Source: Candidatus Zixiibacteriota bacterium (GTDB taxonomy: Bacteria > Zixibacteria > MSB-5A5 > GN15 > PGXB01). Taken from it: DNA of 25,853 nucleotides. Of the stretch, positions 1-7,540 are shown in pieces. The position numbers were made by a program, and so were the translations under genes. How positions within the stretch are numbered: the first letter of the stretch is position 1; each line of letters starts with the position of its first letter. The notes beneath the pieces are model-generated. The model ran no database searches and was not told where the DNA came from. It saw only the letters and a program-made list of their open reading frames with translations. The stretch spans positions 410,028-435,880 of the forward strand of contig LS998015.1 of assembly GCA_900498245.1 (NCBI GenBank), in the 5' to 3' direction.

Positions 1-369
1 AACAGCGGCGCCCTGTTGAACCTGAGCGGCCAGGGGAACCTGGTGTCGGTGGAAGCGGCCGATTATAACGGCTATGCTCTGACGACCAACAAGAGCTTCC
101 AGCTCCCGACGACCTTCGCTCTGGGTCAGAACTATCCGAACCCGTTCAACCCGACCACGACCATCGAATTGTCACTGCCGACCGCTTCCAACTGGACCCT
201 GACGGTTTACAACGTCACCGGCCAGAAGGTGGCCGATTTCTCCGGTCACAGCGAAGCCGGCATCGTGCCGATTACTTGGAGCGCCGACAATATGCCGTCG
301 GGACTTTACTTCTATAAAGTTCAGGCCGGCAACTTCTCCGCGACCAAGAAGATGGTCCTCCTGAAGTAA
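1..369 (+). CDS. C-terminal part of a secreted protein with a T9SS (Por) sorting domain
   Basis: The reading frame is open from the left edge, so the start and the functional domain are missing. The last ~85 residues are a textbook type IX secretion C-terminal sorting domain: 'LGQNYPNPFNPTTTIEL', then 'VYNVTGQKV' and 'GLYFYKVQAG', ending in a basic 'KKMVLLK' tail. In this family the domain directs export across the outer membrane and is usually cleaved or anchored at the surface (established knowledge). Codon use is strongly biased to C-ending codons (11 of 12 Asn codons are AAC), unlike the rest of the window, which suggests high expression (inference). An inverted repeat starts at its stop codon and a strong terminator follows. 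What the protein does outside the cell cannot be told from this fragment. Confidence 0.9.
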   Translation, partial: NSGALLNLSGQGNLVSVEAADYNGYALTTNKSFQLPTTFALGQNYPNPFNPTTTIELSLPTASNWTLTVYNVTGQKVADFSGHSEAGIVPITWSADNMPSGLYFYKVQAGNFSATKKMVLLK

Positions 370-394
370 CGTCATTTCGCCCGACCTGACGTTA
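367..394 (+). repeat. 8-bp perfect inverted repeat at the stop codon
   Basis: TAACGTCA (367-374) and TGACGTTA (387-394) are perfect inverted copies 12 nt apart. The first arm begins with the TAA stop of the T9SS-sorted protein. In the mRNA it could form a small hairpin between the stop codon and the terminator, possibly protecting the 3' end. No T-run follows, so it is not itself a terminator. Confidence 0.5.
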
Positions 395-412
395 TTACAG
401 GACACCACAACC

Positions 413-446
413 AAAAAAGCCCCCCAAAAAGGGGGGCTTTTATTTT
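413..446 (+). terminator. Bidirectional intrinsic terminator
   Basis: GCCCCCC (419-425) pairs with GGGGGGC (431-437) around an A5 loop. The stem is flanked by an A-run on the left (413-418) and a T-rich run on the right (438-446), which extend it. It terminates the T9SS-sorted gene on the plus strand. Read from the other strand, it can also terminate the phosphohexomutase gene, whose stop lies at 468-470. Confidence 0.93.
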
Positions 447-467
447 AAGAGAAAAACTAAATCAATT

Positions 468-1808
468 TTAAGAGCGGATTATTTTCAGTATTTCTTCGAC
501 TTTTTGATCCAGGAGGGTTTTGCTGTCGGCCTCGACATTAAGGCGAATTAAGGGTTCGGTATTGGAGGGGCGAAGGTTAAACCAGAAATGGTCATAGGCA
601 ACGGTCAGACCATCCAAGCGATCCTGATCGCCATCGGCGAAATGAGCCGCCATCTGCTCGATTTTGTCACGGGCGGAATCGACCCGACTGTTGATTTCAC
701 CGGAGCGGAAATAGGGATCGATTTCCTTTATTTTTTCGTCGAGCGGCCGGGCGCTTTTGCTCAGGAGTTCCAGGCAGACCAGAAAAGCGATCAAGCCGGA
801 ATCGGCGAACCAGTTATTGCGGAAGTAGAAATGGCCGGAATGCTCGCCGCCGAAGATGGCGTCATATTTTTTCATCAAGGGTTTAATGAGGGCGTGACCG
901 ACCCGTGTCTTTATGGGCCGTCCGCCCATCCTTTCGATCAACTCGGGCACGGCGTGGGAGCAGATCAGATTATAAAGAATCGTTTCGCCGGGATTTTTTG
1001 TCAGAAGGTTTTCGGCCACGAGAGCGGTGGTCATATCGCCGCCGACCTGACGGCCGTGCCTGTCGACAAGGAACATCCGGTCGGCGTCGCCGTCGAAAGC
1101 GACCCCGAAATCAGCGTTATTCCTGGCGATAGTTTTCTGAAGATCAACCAGATTTTCAAGTTCGATTGGTGAGGCGGGATGATGCGGGAAGGTGCCGTCG
1201 AGTTCAAAATATAAAGGGATCAATTTGACCGGCAGGCGCTCGAAGACCGGCGGCAAAATTTCGCCGGCCATACCGTTGCCGGCATCGGCTACGATGGTGA
1301 ACGGCTTTATGACGGACGGATCGATGAAGGAGAGGCAGTGGTCGGTGAAGGCGGAGGAGATGTCTTTGCGGGCGATATTGCCGCGCTGAGGGGCCTTGAT
1401 GACGGAGTCATTCTCAAGGGCTTCCATGACCTTATCCAGCCCTTCCTGGCCGGAGAGGGGGAGGGCCTCTTTCCGGCAGACTTTGAAGCCGTTATATTGT
1501 TTGGGATTGTGGCTGGCGGTAATCATGACGCCGCCGTCGTAGCCGAATTTCCCCACGGCGAAATAGAGTCCATCGGTGGAGACACGCCCAAGATCGACGA
1601 CATCGGAGCCGGCATCGACAATCCCGCGCGCCAGGGCATCGAATAATTCATCGGAAGAGATTCGCATGTCACGCCCGACAGCGATAGAAGCGGGGCGGAG
1701 ATAGCCCGCCAGGGCGTTACCGATACGGTAAGCGATTTCGCTGTTGAGTTGGTCGGGGACGGTACCCCGAATATCATAGGCCTTAAAAATCGAATGGTCA
1801 AAATTCAT
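468..1808 (-). CDS. Phosphomannomutase/phosphoglucomutase (alpha-D-phosphohexomutase)
   Basis: The product interconverts hexose 6- and 1-phosphates in the cytoplasm, feeding nucleotide-sugar and surface-polysaccharide synthesis. The 446 residues carry all four family signatures in order: the phosphoserine loop TASHNP (Ser99), the Mg2+ loop DGDADR (239-244), the sugar-binding loop GEHSGH (321-326) and the phosphate-binding loop RPSNTEP (413-419). The length is normal for bacterial PMM/PGM (AlgC/ManB type). I chose the ATG at 1806-1808 because AAAGGA lies 6-8 nt upstream and the family start 'FKAYDIRG' follows; the frame also extends 18 codons upstream without such support. The promoter lies just upstream. 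GEHSGH fits PMM/PGM better than GlmM, but substrate preference cannot be read from sequence alone. Confidence 0.95.
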   Translation of the reverse strand: MNFDHSIFKAYDIRGTVPDQLNSEIAYRIGNALAGYLRPASIAVGRDMRISSDELFDALARGIVDAGSDVVDLGRVSTDGLYFAVGKFGYDGGVMITASHNPKQYNGFKVCRKEALPLSGQEGLDKVMEALENDSVIKAPQRGNIARKDISSAFTDHCLSFIDPSVIKPFTIVADAGNGMAGEILPPVFERLPVKLIPLYFELDGTFPHHPASPIELENLVDLQKTIARNNADFGVAFDGDADRMFLVDRHGRQVGGDMTTALVAENLLTKNPGETILYNLICSHAVPELIERMGGRPIKTRVGHALIKPLMKKYDAIFGGEHSGHFYFRNNWFADSGLIAFLVCLELLSKSARPLDEKIKEIDPYFRSGEINSRVDSARDKIEQMAAHFADGDQDRLDGLTVAYDHFWFNLRPSNTEPLIRLNVEADSKTLLDQKVEEILKIIRS

Positions 1809-1832
1809 AAGAATTCCTTTTGTGGAAATTAA

Positions 1833-1862
1833 AATATACGGATTCGAGCGGAAATAAGTCAA
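1833..1862 (-). promoter_or_regulatory. Sigma-70-type promoter of the phosphohexomutase gene
   Basis: On the minus strand, TTGACT (1862-1857) and TATATT (1838-1833) are separated by 18 nt, ahead of a short leader with a Shine-Dalgarno sequence and the ATG at 1808. Both hexamers are one mismatch from consensus. Confidence 0.7.
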
Positions 1863-1990
1863 TTATTTTACGCAACCTTGTCCGGAGACGGGCCATAGAC
1901 TGCAATATCGACAAAGATAACGATAAGTTGCGCCGGCGGGGAAATTCGGGGACTCCGGCAATTATTTTGAACGGGTCGGTTCGCCGGGAT

Positions 1991-2024
1991 AAAAATAAAT
2001 CCCGCTCGGCGGGGAACGGGATTT
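1991..2024 (-). terminator. Intrinsic terminator after the malic enzyme gene
   Basis: AAATCCCG (1997-2004) and CGGGATTT (2017-2024) form an 8-bp stem. The A-run at 1991-1995 reads as a T-run after the stem on the minus strand. It lies ~25 nt beyond the malic enzyme stop codon. The remaining sequence between here and the phosphohexomutase promoter shows nothing I can name. Confidence 0.65.
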
Positions 2025-2048
2025 TATTAAATCTATCTACAGCGCCGA

Positions 2049-3773
2049 CTATAATTCAGCGTTATATCTATAAGGGTAATAGTGGGGCTCCCACATGGCG
2101 GCGCGTATGAGCCGGGCCAGTTTTTCATCGGGCATTATCAATCCCAATCCCTCTTCGCGCGCCTGCCGGGCCACGGCCGAAGCAACATGAAAAGAGACTT
2201 CCCTGATATCGCTCAGCGGCGGCAGGAGGCGACCGTTTTGTCTCTGCTCTTCGGTCACCATGGCCGATATCGCTTTGGTGGCGGCGTGGAACATTTTATG
2301 AGAAATCTTGGTGGCCTGACAGACAATGGCGCCGAGGCCGGTGCCGGGGAAGAGGTAGAGATTATTGCACTGGGAGATTTGAATAGTGCGGCCGTCGCGA
2401 TGAATGACCGGCTTGAAGGGGCTTCCGGTGGCGACCAGAGCCCGCCCCTGAGTGGCATCGAGAGCCTCCTGCGGAGTGACCTCGCAACAGGAGGTGGGGT
2501 TCGAAAGAGCGAGGATTATGGGGCGTTCGCTGTTTTGGGCCATCTGAGTAAGGATATTATTGGTGAAGGCTCCGCCCTGCCCCGAGAGGCCGATAAGGGT
2601 CGTGATTTTGGCATGCTTGACCACATCTTCGAGGCGCGGGGCGCGATCCTTGGGGATCGGCCAATCGGAAATGGCCCGCCTCGGCTGAAGGAAATTGGCC
2701 TGATACGGCGCGGCCTTATCGGCTTCGATGAGCAGACCGTTGATGTCGACGGCGTAAATTTGTCTGCGGGCCGTTTCGAGGGGGATGCCCCCTTCCTCCA
2801 CCAGCAGAGTCACGATGGCGTTGGCGACGCCGCTTCCGGCCTGGCCGAAACCATGGATGGCGATACGTTCGTCGGCCATGGGGCGATTCTTAATCTGGAA
2901 AGCGGTCATAAGAGCGGCGGCCGCAGTGGCACCGGTGCCCTGAATGTCGTCGTTGAAACTCAAGATCCGCTCGTGGTACCTTTCGAGAAGGGTCATGGCG
3001 TGATGCTTGCCGAAATCTTCCCACTGCAAAAGGGCGCGGGGAAAAATCCGCTTGATACCCTGCACGAACCTTTCAATCACGGCATAATAATCCTCGCCGG
3101 TGAGCCGTTTCTCTTTCACGCCGATATAGAGCGGGTCGTTGAGGAGGCGTTCGTTGTTGGTGCCGATGTCGATACAGACGGGGAGGGTGGCGGCCGGGTG
3201 GATCCCGGCGGCGGCCACATAAAGGGCGATCTTGCCGATAGGAATGCCCATGCCATCGACCCCCAGATCGCCCAGCCCGAGAATCCGTTCGCCGTCGGTG
3301 GCGACGATGAGGGAGATATTGGGGAGGCCGATATTGAGGAGGGACTGCTCGATATTGTCGACATTGCCGGGCGTCACATAAATACCGCGATAGCGGCGGA
3401 TGATATGCGATAGTTGGAGACAGGCCTGACCGACGGTCGGAGTATAGACGATCGGGAGCATTTCTTCCAGGTTGCGAAGCAGAAGAGAATAGAAGGCGGT
3501 TTCGTTACGGTCAAGCAGGCCGATCAGGGTGACATAGCGCTCGATGTCGGTTTTTTTGTCCTTGAAGTTGCCATAACTTCGGATAACCTGATCGTCGAGG
3601 GTGCCGATGGCTTCCGGCATAAGGCCGCTGAGATGGAAATCGGCCCGTTCCATGCTGGAAAAGGCGTGGCCTTTATTTAAGAGGGGGTCCTGAAGAAGGG
3701 TGTGGCCCCGCAGTCTGACGGCATAATATATTTCGCTGGTCAGAGGGTCGACCCGCATTTCAAAACGTTTCAT
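2049..3773 (-). CDS. maeA: NAD-dependent malic enzyme (MaeA/SfcA family)
   Basis: The enzyme oxidatively decarboxylates malate to pyruvate, linking the TCA cycle to pyruvate. At 574 residues it matches the large bacterial/eukaryotic-type malic enzymes (~565 aa) rather than the short MaeB type. Visible family blocks are 'VYTPTVGQACLQLS' near the N-terminus, the 'LGLGDLGVDGMGIPIGK' catalytic region, the divalent-metal block 'FNDDIQGTGA', the dinucleotide-binding 'HGFGQAGSG', 'LIGLSGQGGAFT' and the late 'ALSNPTS...GSPF' block. The ATG at 3771-3773 is preceded by AAGGAG. The promoter (3824-3852) and a 31-bp perfect palindrome lie immediately upstream, so it is probably regulated at initiation. 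Choice of NAD over NADP follows from family membership and is not proven. Confidence 0.94.
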   Translation of the reverse strand: MKRFEMRVDPLTSEIYYAVRLRGHTLLQDPLLNKGHAFSSMERADFHLSGLMPEAIGTLDDQVIRSYGNFKDKKTDIERYVTLIGLLDRNETAFYSLLLRNLEEMLPIVYTPTVGQACLQLSHIIRRYRGIYVTPGNVDNIEQSLLNIGLPNISLIVATDGERILGLGDLGVDGMGIPIGKIALYVAAAGIHPAATLPVCIDIGTNNERLLNDPLYIGVKEKRLTGEDYYAVIERFVQGIKRIFPRALLQWEDFGKHHAMTLLERYHERILSFNDDIQGTGATAAAALMTAFQIKNRPMADERIAIHGFGQAGSGVANAIVTLLVEEGGIPLETARRQIYAVDINGLLIEADKAAPYQANFLQPRRAISDWPIPKDRAPRLEDVVKHAKITTLIGLSGQGGAFTNNILTQMAQNSERPIILALSNPTSCCEVTPQEALDATQGRALVATGSPFKPVIHRDGRTIQISQCNNLYLFPGTGLGAIVCQATKISHKMFHAATKAISAMVTEEQRQNGRLLPPLSDIREVSFHVASAVARQAREEGLGLIMPDEKLARLIRAAMWEPHYYPYRYNAEL

Positions 3774-3790
3774 TTATGTCAAATCTCCTT

Positions 3791-3821
3791 CCTTGATTAT
3801 TGAGTCACTCAATAATCAAGG
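3791..3821. promoter_or_regulatory. 31-bp perfect palindrome, candidate operator of the malic enzyme gene
   Basis: CCTTGATTATTGAGT (3791-3805), one central base, then ACTCAATAATCAAGG (3807-3821): 15-bp arms without a mismatch. It begins two bases downstream of the malic enzyme -10 box and ends next to the Shine-Dalgarno sequence. It therefore covers the predicted transcription start and the 5' end of the mRNA. A dimeric repressor site is the simplest reading; an RNA hairpin at the mRNA 5' end is the alternative. Confidence 0.75.
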
Positions 3822-3823
3822 GT

Positions 3824-3852
3824 ATGATAGGCGGCAGTTAGCCGTGTGTCAA
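3824..3852 (-). promoter_or_regulatory. Sigma-70-type promoter of the malic enzyme gene
   Basis: On the minus strand, a perfect TTGACA (3852-3847) and TATCAT (3829-3824) are 17 nt apart. The predicted start, near 3817, falls inside the palindrome at 3791-3821. Confidence 0.75.
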
Positions 3853-3878
3853 GCCGGTTCGGGAATAATGGAAGGGAC

Positions 3879-3907
3879 TTGTTTCAGAGGGGGGATAAAC
3901 ATATATT
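3879..3907 (+). promoter_or_regulatory. Possible promoter of the 3968 methyltransferase gene
   Basis: TTGTTT (3879-3884) and TATATT (3902-3907) are separated by 17 nt. The -35 is weak. The start would give a leader of ~50 nt ending in a strong Shine-Dalgarno sequence. It is divergent from the malic enzyme promoter. Confidence 0.45.
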
Positions 3908-3967
3908 TTAAAAACACCATTTTTCAAGAATAATAATCGAGACTTCTATTTGAGGAGGGTTTTCGGT

Positions 3968-4732
3968 ATGGCAACCAGAAAACGGGAATGGTTCGACGAT
4001 GAATCATACTGGCGCGAGTTATATTCGTTTATGTTCAGCGAGAAGCGGATGGCCGTGGCGGCGGAGGAAATTAAAAAAGTAATTCGACTGGCCAAACCGA
4101 AAGGGAAGAGGGTGCTGGACCTCTGCTGTGGTCCGGGAAGGTTTTCGGTCGCGCTGGCGAAACGGCATTTCCGGGTTACGGGAGTGGATAGAACGAAATA
4201 TTTACTCGATAAGGCGAAGACCCGGGCCAAGAAGGCAGGGGTCAAGATTGAATGGGTCAGGAAGGATATGCGGGATTTTGTCAGTCCGAACAGTTTTGAT
4301 CTTGTGCTGAACACGTATACATCGTTCGGATATTTTCAGAACAAGGGCGAAGATCTGCAGGTGCTAAAAAATATCTATGATAGTTTGCGGCCAGGCGGGG
4401 TTTGTCTTATCGATACCATGGGAAAGGAGCGGCTGGCGAAGATTTTCCCGAAAACGGCAGGGGAGACTCTCGACGACGGCAGTCTGCTGGTGCATAGACA
4501 TGAAATAATCGACGACTGGACCAGAATCCGCAATGAGTGGATTCTTATTCGCAAAAATCGGGCCAAAAGATTCAAGTTCGATCTTACGATTTATTCCGGG
4601 CAGGAATTGAAGGATCGGATGGAGAGAATCGGGTTCAGGGATCTGGAATTGTACGGAGATATGGACGGGGCGGAGTATGGGCCGAAAGCGGAACGGCTGA
4701 TAATAATAGGGCGTAAAGGGAAAGAGCGTTGA
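3968..4732 (+). CDS. Class I SAM-dependent methyltransferase
   Basis: A cytoplasmic methyltransferase with a Rossmann fold. Motif I is 'VLDLCCGPGRFS' (residues 49-60), the ribose-binding acidic residue is Asp74 in 'VTGVDRT', and motif III/IV is 'FDLVLNTYTSFGYF' (110-123), followed by 'SLRPGGVCLIDT'. The 254-aa length fits small-molecule methyltransferases of the Methyltransf_11/25 type. I chose the ATG at 3968 because GAGGAGGG (3952-3959) lies 8 nt before it; an in-frame TTG at 3950 overlaps that sequence and is unlikely. The substrate is unknown. A second gene with a methyltransferase signature, unrelated in sequence, follows on the same strand, but a 289-nt spacer makes a single transcript uncertain. 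Confidence 0.88.
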   Translation: MATRKREWFDDESYWRELYSFMFSEKRMAVAAEEIKKVIRLAKPKGKRVLDLCCGPGRFSVALAKRHFRVTGVDRTKYLLDKAKTRAKKAGVKIEWVRKDMRDFVSPNSFDLVLNTYTSFGYFQNKGEDLQVLKNIYDSLRPGGVCLIDTMGKERLAKIFPKTAGETLDDGSLLVHRHEIIDDWTRIRNEWILIRKNRAKRFKFDLTIYSGQELKDRMERIGFRDLELYGDMDGAEYGPKAERLIIIGRKGKER

Positions 4733-4747
4733 GGGGTAGCTGAAGAT

Positions 4748-4820
4748 GTCGGATTTCTCGCTCGGCGGTTGCCAGTTTCGAGATCCGACCTACAAGGCTT
4801 TCCCACAGCAGAGCTGTGGG
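4748..4820. repeat. Two-hairpin noncoding element, REP/BIME-like
   Basis: The spacer 4733-5021 has no convincing gene but holds two inverted repeats in tandem. The first is GTCGGATTTCTCG (4748-4760) with CGAGATCCGAC (4779-4789), perfect apart from a 2-nt bulge. The second is CCCACAGC (4802-4809), AGA, GCTGTGGG (4813-4820), perfect. No T-run follows either stem, so they are poor terminators. The arrangement resembles dispersed palindromic intergenic elements; copy number cannot be judged from one window. Confidence 0.55.
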
Positions 4821-5021
4821 GCACCAGCGCTGTCGGTCACAAACCGGGGAAGAGACACCAGGCCGGATCGGAGACGGGCGCGGCTCATTTCGTGGTATCC
4901 TGAAGGTAAAGCCATGACCGCGATTATTCAAATTTGACGGATTTCTCCAATGAATACGTATTGATTTCCAGGTCCGGGACAGGACGGGCAAGATTTCATA
5001 TTGTGATTTGGAGGAATAAGT

Positions 5022-5489
5022 ATGAGCCAGAGTTCCGACCACGCGCAGATTGCGGCGAATCCGTTTCTGATTTGCGGCGGGTGTTTGATTGCGGGTCTAT
5101 TGCTGCAATTGGCCATTGCCCTGCCGTTTCTTCCGCTTCAATCGGCGCATATTCTCGGTGTTATCATATTTTTCACCGGCTTTGTCTTTGGGTTGCCGTC
5201 GCTAGTCCGATTCAGGCGGGCAAAAACCACTGTGAATCCGTATAGGACAACCACGTCATTTGTCAGCACAGGGCCCTATCGCTATAGCCGCAATCCGATT
5301 TATGTGGCGATGATTCTGAACTATATCGGTCTGGCGGTCCTTTTCAACCGTCTCTGGGCCGTCATCCTGGTGCCGGTAGTTATTTGGCTATTGACACTGT
5401 GGGTCATTATTCCCGAAGAGAAATATTTGGAGACGAAATTCGGCGACGAGTATTGTCGCTATAAATCAAGAGTACGCCGCTGGCTTTAG
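5022..5489 (+). CDS. Membrane methyltransferase of the isoprenylcysteine/phospholipid (ICMT/PEMT) family
   Basis: An integral inner-membrane protein of 155 residues with four hydrophobic segments (about 8-32, 40-60, 88-107 and 108-130). The family signature is clear: 'TGPYRYSRNPIYVA' followed by the C-terminal 'EEKYLETKFGDEYCRYKSRVRRW', which builds the SAM and headgroup site in ICMT/PEMT relatives. Bacterial members methylate lipids or small hydrophobic acceptors, but most are uncharacterised, so the substrate is open. GGAGG lies 7 nt before the ATG. The next gene follows after ~80 nt on the same strand. Confidence 0.85.
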   Translation: MSQSSDHAQIAANPFLICGGCLIAGLLLQLAIALPFLPLQSAHILGVIIFFTGFVFGLPSLVRFRRAKTTVNPYRTTTSFVSTGPYRYSRNPIYVAMILNYIGLAVLFNRLWAVILVPVVIWLLTLWVIIPEEKYLETKFGDEYCRYKSRVRRWL

Positions 5490-5570
5490 TGGCTATCAAG
5501 GGGGGAACTCCGGGTCATAAATCCTTGTTTTCGGATAAACCGGAATAAATAGCCGGAAATGGAGGCATTT

Positions 5571-6431
5571 ATGGCGGAAATTATTTTGATTACCGGGGCG
5601 ACCGGTCAAATCGGGAGCGGCCTCGTGACTCATCTTCTGAAAACGCCATTCAAAATCAGAATGGCGGTACATAAGAATAAAAATACAGATTTAAGGTCGG
5701 CCAATATTGAGACAGTGGAACTTGATTATTCCCGCCCGGAGACGGTTGCTGTGGCGTTTCAGGGTGTGGACAGGGCTTTTCTTCTTGTTCCCTTTTCGGA
5801 CCGACTGGCGGAAATGAATCAGATTCTGGTGGATGCGGCCAAAAGGGCCGGAGTAAAATTTATAGTGAGGTTATCGGCCTTGGGGGCGGATCCCAAAAAT
5901 CCGATTCCCGGGAAGTGGCACGGTGAGGCGGACAATCAGGTTATGAAATCGGGAATTCCGTTTACCATTCTTCGGCCGTCGTTTTTCATGCAAAATCTTG
6001 TCAATTTCAGCGCGGGGAGCATCAAAGCGCAGGGGGCGTTTTATCAGCCGACCGGAAACGGCCGGGTAAGTTATATTGACGCTCGTGATATAGCGGCCAT
6101 GGCCGCGGTGGTACTTACGAAACCGGGGCACGAAGGCAAAATCTATGATCTGACCGGGCCCCGGGCGATTACCAATCAGGAAGCGGCTGATATTATTTCG
6201 CGGGCAATAGGGAAGAAAGTGGCTTATGTTGATATTCCCGAAGAGGCGGCCTGGCAGAATCTGAAAAAAATGGGCATGCCGGAGTGGCAGGTGGAAGCAA
6301 TGATGAACCTGATGGCGGTGCAGAAAAACGGATATGCCTCATCGATTTCACCGGCGGTGGAGCAGATTACGGGGCGAAAGCCGCGCGATTTTGAGGAATT
6401 TGCCCGGGAATTCGCCGGGGCCTGGAAATGA
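5571..6431 (+). CDS. NmrA-like atypical SDR, NAD(P)-binding oxidoreductase
   Basis: The 286-aa protein begins with a Rossmann motif, 'ILITGATGQIGSGL' (Gly9, Gly12, Gly15). It continues with 'DRAFLLVPFS', 'RLSALGADP' and the 'ILRPSFFMQNL' block typical of NmrA/QorB/HSCARG-type atypical short-chain reductases. The classical YxxxK catalytic pair is not apparent, as is usual in this subgroup, whose members act as quinone or NAD(P)H-dependent reductases or as redox sensors. I chose the ATG at 5571 because GGAGG (5561-5565) precedes it by 5 nt; an in-frame ATG at 5559 lies too close upstream. It sits between the membrane methyltransferase and an aldo/keto reductase on the same strand, so a shared redox role is possible but unproven. 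Confidence 0.87.
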   Translation: MAEIILITGATGQIGSGLVTHLLKTPFKIRMAVHKNKNTDLRSANIETVELDYSRPETVAVAFQGVDRAFLLVPFSDRLAEMNQILVDAAKRAGVKFIVRLSALGADPKNPIPGKWHGEADNQVMKSGIPFTILRPSFFMQNLVNFSAGSIKAQGAFYQPTGNGRVSYIDARDIAAMAAVVLTKPGHEGKIYDLTGPRAITNQEAADIISRAIGKKVAYVDIPEEAAWQNLKKMGMPEWQVEAMMNLMAVQKNGYASSISPAVEQITGRKPRDFEEFAREFAGAWK

Positions 6432-6494
6432 GTCAATTACTTAATCCGAATACGGTCAATAAATAAGTAAAACAGAGGAATTGGAGAGATAGAG

Positions 6495-7532
6495 ATGAAA
6501 CTGAAACTTTTGGGCAAAAGCGGTATGAGAGTATCTGAACTTTGCCTGGGGACGATGACATTCGGAGAAGACTGGGGCTGGGGCGCAGGGAAGGAAGAGA
6601 GCCGCAAAATATTCGATTATTTTGTGTCGCAAGGCGGCAATTATATCGATACCGCGAACAACTACACTAACGGTACCAGTGAGAAATTTGTCGGCGAATT
6701 TATCGCATCGGACCGGGATTATTTTGTCCTGGCGACGAAATTCACTCTTAACGAAAATCCGAACGATCCGAATCGGGGCGGAAATCATCGCAAGAACATG
6801 TTTCGTTCAGTAGAGGGGAGTCTCAAGCGTCTCAATACCGATTATATCGACCTGTTTTGGCTCCATGCCTGGGATTTCACGACCCCGATCGAGGAGGTAA
6901 TGCGGGCGCTCGATGATCTGGTCAGGTCGGGAAAAATCAGGCATATCGGTATTTCCGATACTCCGGCGTGGGTGGTTTCCCGGGCCAATACAATGGCCGA
7001 ATTTCGCGGCTGGGCCCAATTCGTGGCGTATCAGATTCAGTACAGTTTGATTGAGAGGAATGTCGAACGCGAGATTCTTCCCCTGTCAGAGGCCCTGGGA
7101 ATGGCTGTCACCCCCTGGGGGATTCTCGGCTCGGGTCTTTTGACGGGCAAATTCAATAAAAGCGCCGGGAATGATAAGCGGAGCGGGAGTCGGATCGATG
7201 TTACGGGCCGGACTTATCTTCTCTCCGAGAAGAATCTTGCTATTGCCGATGAAGTTGAAAGATTGGCGCGTGAAACCGGAAAAAGTGCGACTCAGATAGC
7301 CCTGAATTGGGTGCGGCAACAATCAGACAACATTATCCCGATTATCGGGGTGCGGACCTTGGATCAGGCCCGGGATAATATCGGCGCCGTTGATTTCAAA
7401 CTCAGTTTGGAGCAACTGGAGAGACTCAACAAGGCGAGTCAAATTACACTTGGATTTCCGTATGAATTTATATCCAGCGAATTTGTCCGCGAATTGATTT
7501 TCGGAAAGACGTTCAATCGGCTGGAGCGGTAA
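6495..7532 (+). CDS. Aldo/keto reductase
   Basis: An NAD(P)H-dependent carbonyl reductase, 345 aa, with a TIM-barrel fold. The catalytic tetrad can be placed: Asp52 and Tyr57 in 'YIDTANNY', Lys82 in 'VLATKF' and His124 in 'LFWLHAWD'. The C-terminal cofactor block is 'IPIIGVRTLDQARDNIGAVDF'. The length and the 'LCLGTMTFGEDWGWG' start resemble the larger bacterial AKR11/12-type proteins. A GGAG-containing leader precedes the ATG. It follows the NmrA-like gene by 63 nt and ends only 8 nt from the stop of the convergent dehydrogenase gene. The substrate is unknown. Confidence 0.93.
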   Translation: MKLKLLGKSGMRVSELCLGTMTFGEDWGWGAGKEESRKIFDYFVSQGGNYIDTANNYTNGTSEKFVGEFIASDRDYFVLATKFTLNENPNDPNRGGNHRKNMFRSVEGSLKRLNTDYIDLFWLHAWDFTTPIEEVMRALDDLVRSGKIRHIGISDTPAWVVSRANTMAEFRGWAQFVAYQIQYSLIERNVEREILPLSEALGMAVTPWGILGSGLLTGKFNKSAGNDKRSGSRIDVTGRTYLLSEKNLAIADEVERLARETGKSATQIALNWVRQQSDNIIPIIGVRTLDQARDNIGAVDFKLSLEQLERLNKASQITLGFPYEFISSEFVRELIFGKTFNRLER

Positions 7533-7540
7533 GCGACAGG

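Noticed and set aside
588-1172. 194-codon plus-strand frame opposite the phosphohexomutase gene
   Set aside because: Antisense to all four signature motifs of a real enzyme, with no start signal.
2082-3413. 443-codon open frame on the plus strand opposite the malic enzyme gene
   Set aside because: It lies wholly antisense to a well-supported enzyme gene, its translation has no recognisable domain, and it has no ribosome binding site. It results from the codon pattern of the real gene.
4733-5021. Short open frames in the spacer as a small gene
   Set aside because: They lack ribosome binding sites, and the inverted repeats explain the sequence better than coding does.
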